This document shows, in pieces, positions 5,864 to 8,814 of a stretch of DNA of 8,814 bases (the first letter of the stretch is position 1; each line of letters starts with the position of its first letter). The notes under the pieces are model-generated. The model had not been told where the DNA came from. It was given only the letters and a program-made list of their open reading frames with translations, and made no database searches. The position numbers were made by a program, and so were the translations under genes. The stretch is from positions 1-8,814 of the forward strand of contig CAZGRO010000063.1 in assembly GCA_964528315.1 (NCBI GenBank). Reading direction: 5' to 3'. The DNA comes from JALHTG01 sp964528315. Lineage in GTDB: Archaea; Thermoproteota; Bathyarchaeia; 40CM-2-53-6; JALHTG01.

Positions 5864-6684
5864 GAATTAGCATGGTGATGCTTATTTTCAGGAAGGATTG
5901 GCGTGAGATTAGAAGGAATTGGCAGATCCTCTTGCCGATGGTGGCAATACCGTTCCTCATCTCCGTTGTTCTTCCAACACTCATCATAGTAATTCCCGGC
6001 CTATCCAGCACGTCAACGTATCCGGTGGAGGACGCAACTGCAATGATCAGAAATCTTCCAAGCAATGTGAGACAGGAATTGGCAGGTATGACGCCTTGGC
6101 AGGTTCTGATCTACGTCATGGCTCTCTATTTTTTTGCACCATTCTTCCTGATAATTCCGATAATGGCATCAAGCGTAATAGCCTCAGACAGCTTCGCAGG
6201 AGAGAAGGAGAGAAAGACGATCGAAGCTCTTCTGGCAACTCCAATATCGGATAGTGAGCTTCTACTCGGAAAGGCCTTGGTATCCTTCGTCCTGGCGATG
6301 ACAGTAACCGTAGCATCCTTTGCGATCTATGCAATCGTAATCGACTTCTTCTCGTTTCCCGTGTTCCAAGGCAAATTGCTGTTCCCCAACCTATCCTGGA
6401 CCATTCTAATCCTCGGGGTTGCGCCGACAGTGGCCCTGACAGGCATAGGTCTGACGATCATGATTTCAGCGAGGGCCAAAGGATTCAGGGAAGCCCAGCA
6501 GATCAGTGGCATTCTGCTTCTGCCTGTGCTAATGATGATATTTGGGCAGATCTCAGGAGTGATAGTGTTCGGACCAATCGTGCTACTTGCACTAGTAGCG
6601 ATTTTCGCACTGGTCGATCTCTTCGTGTTCTACCTTGGGGTCAAGTTGTTCCGTAGAGAAAGAATACTGTCGAGGTTACCATAA
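5860..6684 (+). CDS. ABC-2 type transporter permease
   Basis: This 274-residue membrane subunit pairs with the ATPase directly upstream. It has six predicted transmembrane helices at about 22-46, 82-108, 139-163, 180-203, 215-236 and 238-263. An extracytoplasmic loop (about 47-80) follows the first helix. The hallmark cytoplasmic segment of the ABC-2/NatB-like permeases is SDSFAGEKERKTIEALLATP (109-128), followed by ISDSELLLGKAL, the coupling region that contacts the ATPase. The N-terminal amphipathic stretch LIFRKDWREIRRNW (8-21) is also usual for the family. The start ATG at 5860 overlaps the ATPase stop by four bases (ATGA), and a GGGAG about eight bases upstream can serve as its ribosome site, so the two are translationally coupled. 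It is the last gene of the rightward run; a 100-base convergent gap follows. Substrate class cannot be read from sequence. Confidence 0.93.
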   Translation: MRISMVMLIFRKDWREIRRNWQILLPMVAIPFLISVVLPTLIIVIPGLSSTSTYPVEDATAMIRNLPSNVRQELAGMTPWQVLIYVMALYFFAPFFLIIPIMASSVIASDSFAGEKERKTIEALLATPISDSELLLGKALVSFVLAMTVTVASFAIYAIVIDFFSFPVFQGKLLFPNLSWTILILGVAPTVALTGIGLTIMISARAKGFREAQQISGILLLPVLMMIFGQISGVIVFGPIVLLALVAIFALVDLFVFYLGVKLFRRERILSRLP

Positions 6685-6784
6685 CACGCGACATGAATTA
6701 GCTCGAAACCAACAGATTTCACTGAAATTCAGGAAAAGCTGAGAAAGTCAGTAAGACGGAACGGGATGGAGACCAGGCGCATAC
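6685..6784. other. Convergent intergenic gap without a clear terminator
   Basis: This gap lies between the stop codons of the permease (plus) and the DUF2207 gene (minus). It holds no gene. There is a weak ATTTC-ACT-GAAAT hairpin at 6716-6728 and an overlapping small palindrome CTGAAATTCAG at 6722-6732. No T-rich tract of the kind that ends archaeal transcripts is seen on either strand. Confidence 0.5.
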
Positions 6785-8596
6785 TCATCGTCTTCCCGCG
6801 CCTCCCCCACCGAAACCTCCACCGGAACCAAAACCGCCTCCACCACCACCGAACCCACCCACACCTCCTGCACGACCGCTGGGCACACCAGTTGACATAA
6901 CCGGCATGAACAGCAGAGGCATCCTAGGCGCAATGTTCACCTCGGGCAACTGAATCTTGAGATCCCGCATAGCCTTCACAACATTATCTCCAACACCCAA
7001 TGCCGTACCATAGACCAACCATTCTCCCCACATCGACAGATCTTGCGGCGCATACTTTCTTATGAGAGCCAGATCTGACAGAAATCCTCTGAAAGAAACC
7101 CATTCAAGTTTCTCCTTGTACGCAAGACCCAGCCATTTGCCGAACAGTGTCGAAGGAAAGGCGACAGCTATCACTGATTGCACGACCGGTATAATTGATG
7201 CAACAACAGCCATGCTTACAACAGAGAGCACGCTGGGCAACGTGAACAAGGCCAGAAATGATGCTGCCAGGAAAAAGGCTGAGAGGAGAGCCAGTGGCAG
7301 AAGTCTCCTTCTGCCGCTAATCGCGAACCGGGAAGCTATGCCCGGCTCAGCCTGACTGGTGAGATAGTTCAGTTCCCCTTTCAACTGCAGCAACTCCAGC
7401 ATGGATCCACTCTCGGCCAGGTTTTCAGCAGACTTCTTCACTGAATCAGAGTCCAAAACCCCGTCCTTCGACAAGCTTCGTAGAAAACGCATCGCACGTG
7501 TCTCATAGACATCTCCTCCTGCCTCGTCAAGAACCCGTATCAGAAGCCCTCCATTCTTCTCGTCAATACGGATCTTGCGTTTCATGTGCAAATCTAGAAG
7601 AGTAGCGTAGAAGCCGTTCTCATCAAAATCGAATGCATCACCTTTGAAGACAAGATTCACAATCCAAGGCTTCCGTTCCTTGTTCGGGACAGTGCTTAGG
7701 TATTTTGGAACAATGAAGCGTTTCTCTCTGCCAACAACCACATAGAATACACCTAACAGCGGTGCAATGAGTATGGCTAGAGCTTTCGCTCCGTCCTGCA
7801 GAATCTGAGCTATGCGGTATTGGGTGAGGTAGAGGCTGTTGGCGCTGGCCGTTAGGCCCTTTACATTGTCAACTCTCTTCGAAAATCCGTTCAGAACAGT
7901 CAGAATATCTTTCTTGAATACTAGTTCCACTTCAAGGAGCTCGTCCTTCGCAGCGCTCCCGAGGAATACGATCTGATTCCCCTCCCTCGTCTCTCTCATT
8001 GGTGGCGGACGAAGGTAAACGGCTTCAGAGTATCCTGAATCGTTGATGACCACCTTGACATTTCGATACTTCAGATGGCTGCTTGCAAGCTGCAGGTTCA
8101 GGTGGCACCAAGAGTCATCATACTCTAATGGAGGATGTAGAAGGAAGACATATCTGATCTTGTATGTTCCGGCTCCGAACCGGTTAGGGTTGAAGATGCC
8201 AACCTCGTTCAGGTCCGCTAGCGATCGGACCGAAGCAAGTATCTGCGGATCGTTCTTGAATCGATCCTCCACCCACACTGAGCCCTGGAAATCCTTGACA
8301 TAGGTTATTTGGCCTTGGGAAAAGGCGCGCAGGAACTGTATGTATGGCTTGTTCAGCTCGCCAATCGACAGAGGCGCATCCCAAACGCGATACAGCATCC
8401 TGTATCGGCCAGATGCCTTCACCAAATACGTGTAGTCTTCGACAAGCGTACCATTTGCGTAGAAGGTGGCAACATACTCATCGACAACCGTATCTTCTTC
8501 GGTTAAGGAGGGAATGTAGCTGATCAGGGTTAGGCCTGAAATCCCTACCAGAAATGTGAGAAGGATTAGGGCTGCTATCTGCCTGGTCTCAGCCAA
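6785..8596 (-). CDS. DUF2207 membrane protein with Gly-rich C-terminal tail
   Basis: This is a 603-residue multi-domain membrane protein of the DUF2207 (YciQ-like) family, function unknown. Its parts in order are a signal/anchor helix (7-28); an extracytoplasmic beta-rich DUF2207 domain (about 30-265) beginning VDEYVATFYANGTLVEDYTY; a transmembrane helix (271-289); a cytoplasmic part (about 290-430) with a winged-helix-like stretch ENGFYATLLDLHMKRKIRID (326-345); two adjacent helices (432-453 and 455-480); a conserved cytoplasmic stretch WVSFRGFLSDLA ... MWGEWLVYGTALGVGDNVVKAM (499-543); and a Gly/Phe-rich tail (574-603) ending GAGRR. The Gly tail is typical of the family. The start is TTG at 8596 with AAAGGCGAG ahead of it; no ATG gives the signal helix. 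It lies 12 bases after the LemA-family gene and in the same frame. LemA and DUF2207 proteins often sit together, which suggests a shared envelope role. Confidence 0.9.
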   Translation of the reverse strand: MAETRQIAALILLTFLVGISGLTLISYIPSLTEEDTVVDEYVATFYANGTLVEDYTYLVKASGRYRMLYRVWDAPLSIGELNKPYIQFLRAFSQGQITYVKDFQGSVWVEDRFKNDPQILASVRSLADLNEVGIFNPNRFGAGTYKIRYVFLLHPPLEYDDSWCHLNLQLASSHLKYRNVKVVINDSGYSEAVYLRPPPMRETREGNQIVFLGSAAKDELLEVELVFKKDILTVLNGFSKRVDNVKGLTASANSLYLTQYRIAQILQDGAKALAILIAPLLGVFYVVVGREKRFIVPKYLSTVPNKERKPWIVNLVFKGDAFDFDENGFYATLLDLHMKRKIRIDEKNGGLLIRVLDEAGGDVYETRAMRFLRSLSKDGVLDSDSVKKSAENLAESGSMLELLQLKGELNYLTSQAEPGIASRFAISGRRRLLPLALLSAFFLAASFLALFTLPSVLSVVSMAVVASIIPVVQSVIAVAFPSTLFGKWLGLAYKEKLEWVSFRGFLSDLALIRKYAPQDLSMWGEWLVYGTALGVGDNVVKAMRDLKIQLPEVNIAPRMPLLFMPVMSTGVPSGRAGGVGGFGGGGGGFGSGGGFGGGGAGRR

Positions 8597-8608
8597 GGTT
8601 TCTCGCCT

Positions 8609-8814
8609 TTAGAGCTGAACGCTGGGACGCTTCTCCAATCCTTCCTCGAACTGGAGATACTCCAACTTCCTAAGGTTCATACCGCTCGCGATGAATCTTG
8701 ACGGGAAAGTGTCCTGCATAATGTTGAATTCTTGAACAATATTGTTGTAGGTGTATCTCTGTCGAGCGATCTCGTCCTCAACGCTTTTGATCGCCTCCAT
8801 AAGATTCAGAACCG
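8609..8814 (-). CDS. lemA: LemA family protein (C-terminal part; N-terminus beyond window edge)
   Basis: Only the last 67 codons are in the window; the frame is open to the right edge, so the Met at 8800 (MEAIKSVED) is internal, not the start. The residues match the conserved end of LemA proteins: a helix ending EDEIARQRYTYNNIVQEFN, then the hallmark 'aRxxYNxxVxxFN..xxxFPxxxiA' pattern, seen as MQDTFPSRFIASGMNL, and a short acidic tail ending RPSVQL. LemA proteins have one N-terminal membrane helix and an extracytoplasmic long-helix bundle. Their biochemical role is unknown. Full members are about 180-200 residues, so about two thirds is missing here. The TAA stop at 8609-8611 is 12 bases before the TTG of the DUF2207 gene, so the two are surely co-transcribed. 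Confidence 0.87.
   Translation of the reverse strand, partial: VLNLMEAIKSVEDEIARQRYTYNNIVQEFNIMQDTFPSRFIASGMNLRKLEYLQFEEGLEKRPSVQL

Noticed and set aside
6716..6732. Small hairpin/palindrome in the convergent gap, considered as a bidirectional terminator
   Set aside because: The stem is only five AT-rich pairs and there is no T-run on either strand; support is too weak to call a terminator.

Overview
The window looks archaeal, probably from the Thermoproteota/Bathyarchaeia-Nitrososphaeria side; the lineage is an inference. The signs are TATA-like boxes at the expected distance ahead of starts, one apparently leaderless start, frequent TTG/GTG starts, a free-standing pyruvate-kinase C-terminal-like protein (COG1751 type) and a Thr-rich surface protein with a CFI-box. 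No rRNA, tRNA, CRISPR array, insertion sequence or phage gene is visible. Coding density is high, and no gap exceeds about 130 bases.

Region 1 (1-2890, minus strand) is a two-gene amide/peptide-hydrolysis unit. An M20-family AbgB-like metallohydrolase comes first, followed by a YtcJ-like amidohydrolase whose C-terminus runs off the left edge. Region 2 (2891-3017) is a compact divergent promoter region. It has a TATA box for each direction and two copies of an 11-base palindrome-centred element, one touching each promoter. Region 3 (3018-3599, plus) is the pyruvate-kinase C-domain-like protein, whose function is unknown.

Region 4 (3703-6684, plus) is a tightly spaced four-gene run: a small three-helix membrane protein (CBU_0592-like), a Thr-rich membrane-anchored CFI-box protein, an ABC-transporter ATPase and its ABC-2-type permease. 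The gaps are 9 and 16 bases, followed by a 4-base ATGA overlap. This suggests one transcript that couples an exporter to a surface protein of unknown role, and it is the most interesting accessory content in the window.

Region 5 (6785-8814, minus) converges on region 4. It is a LemA-family protein (C-terminal part only, cut by the right edge) followed 12 bases later by a DUF2207 membrane protein with a Gly-rich tail. This pairing recurs in prokaryotes but is poorly understood.

I see no clearly novel system. The best candidates for follow-up are the CFI-box/ABC exporter operon, the palindromic pair between the divergent promoters, and the stand-alone pyruvate-kinase-like domain.
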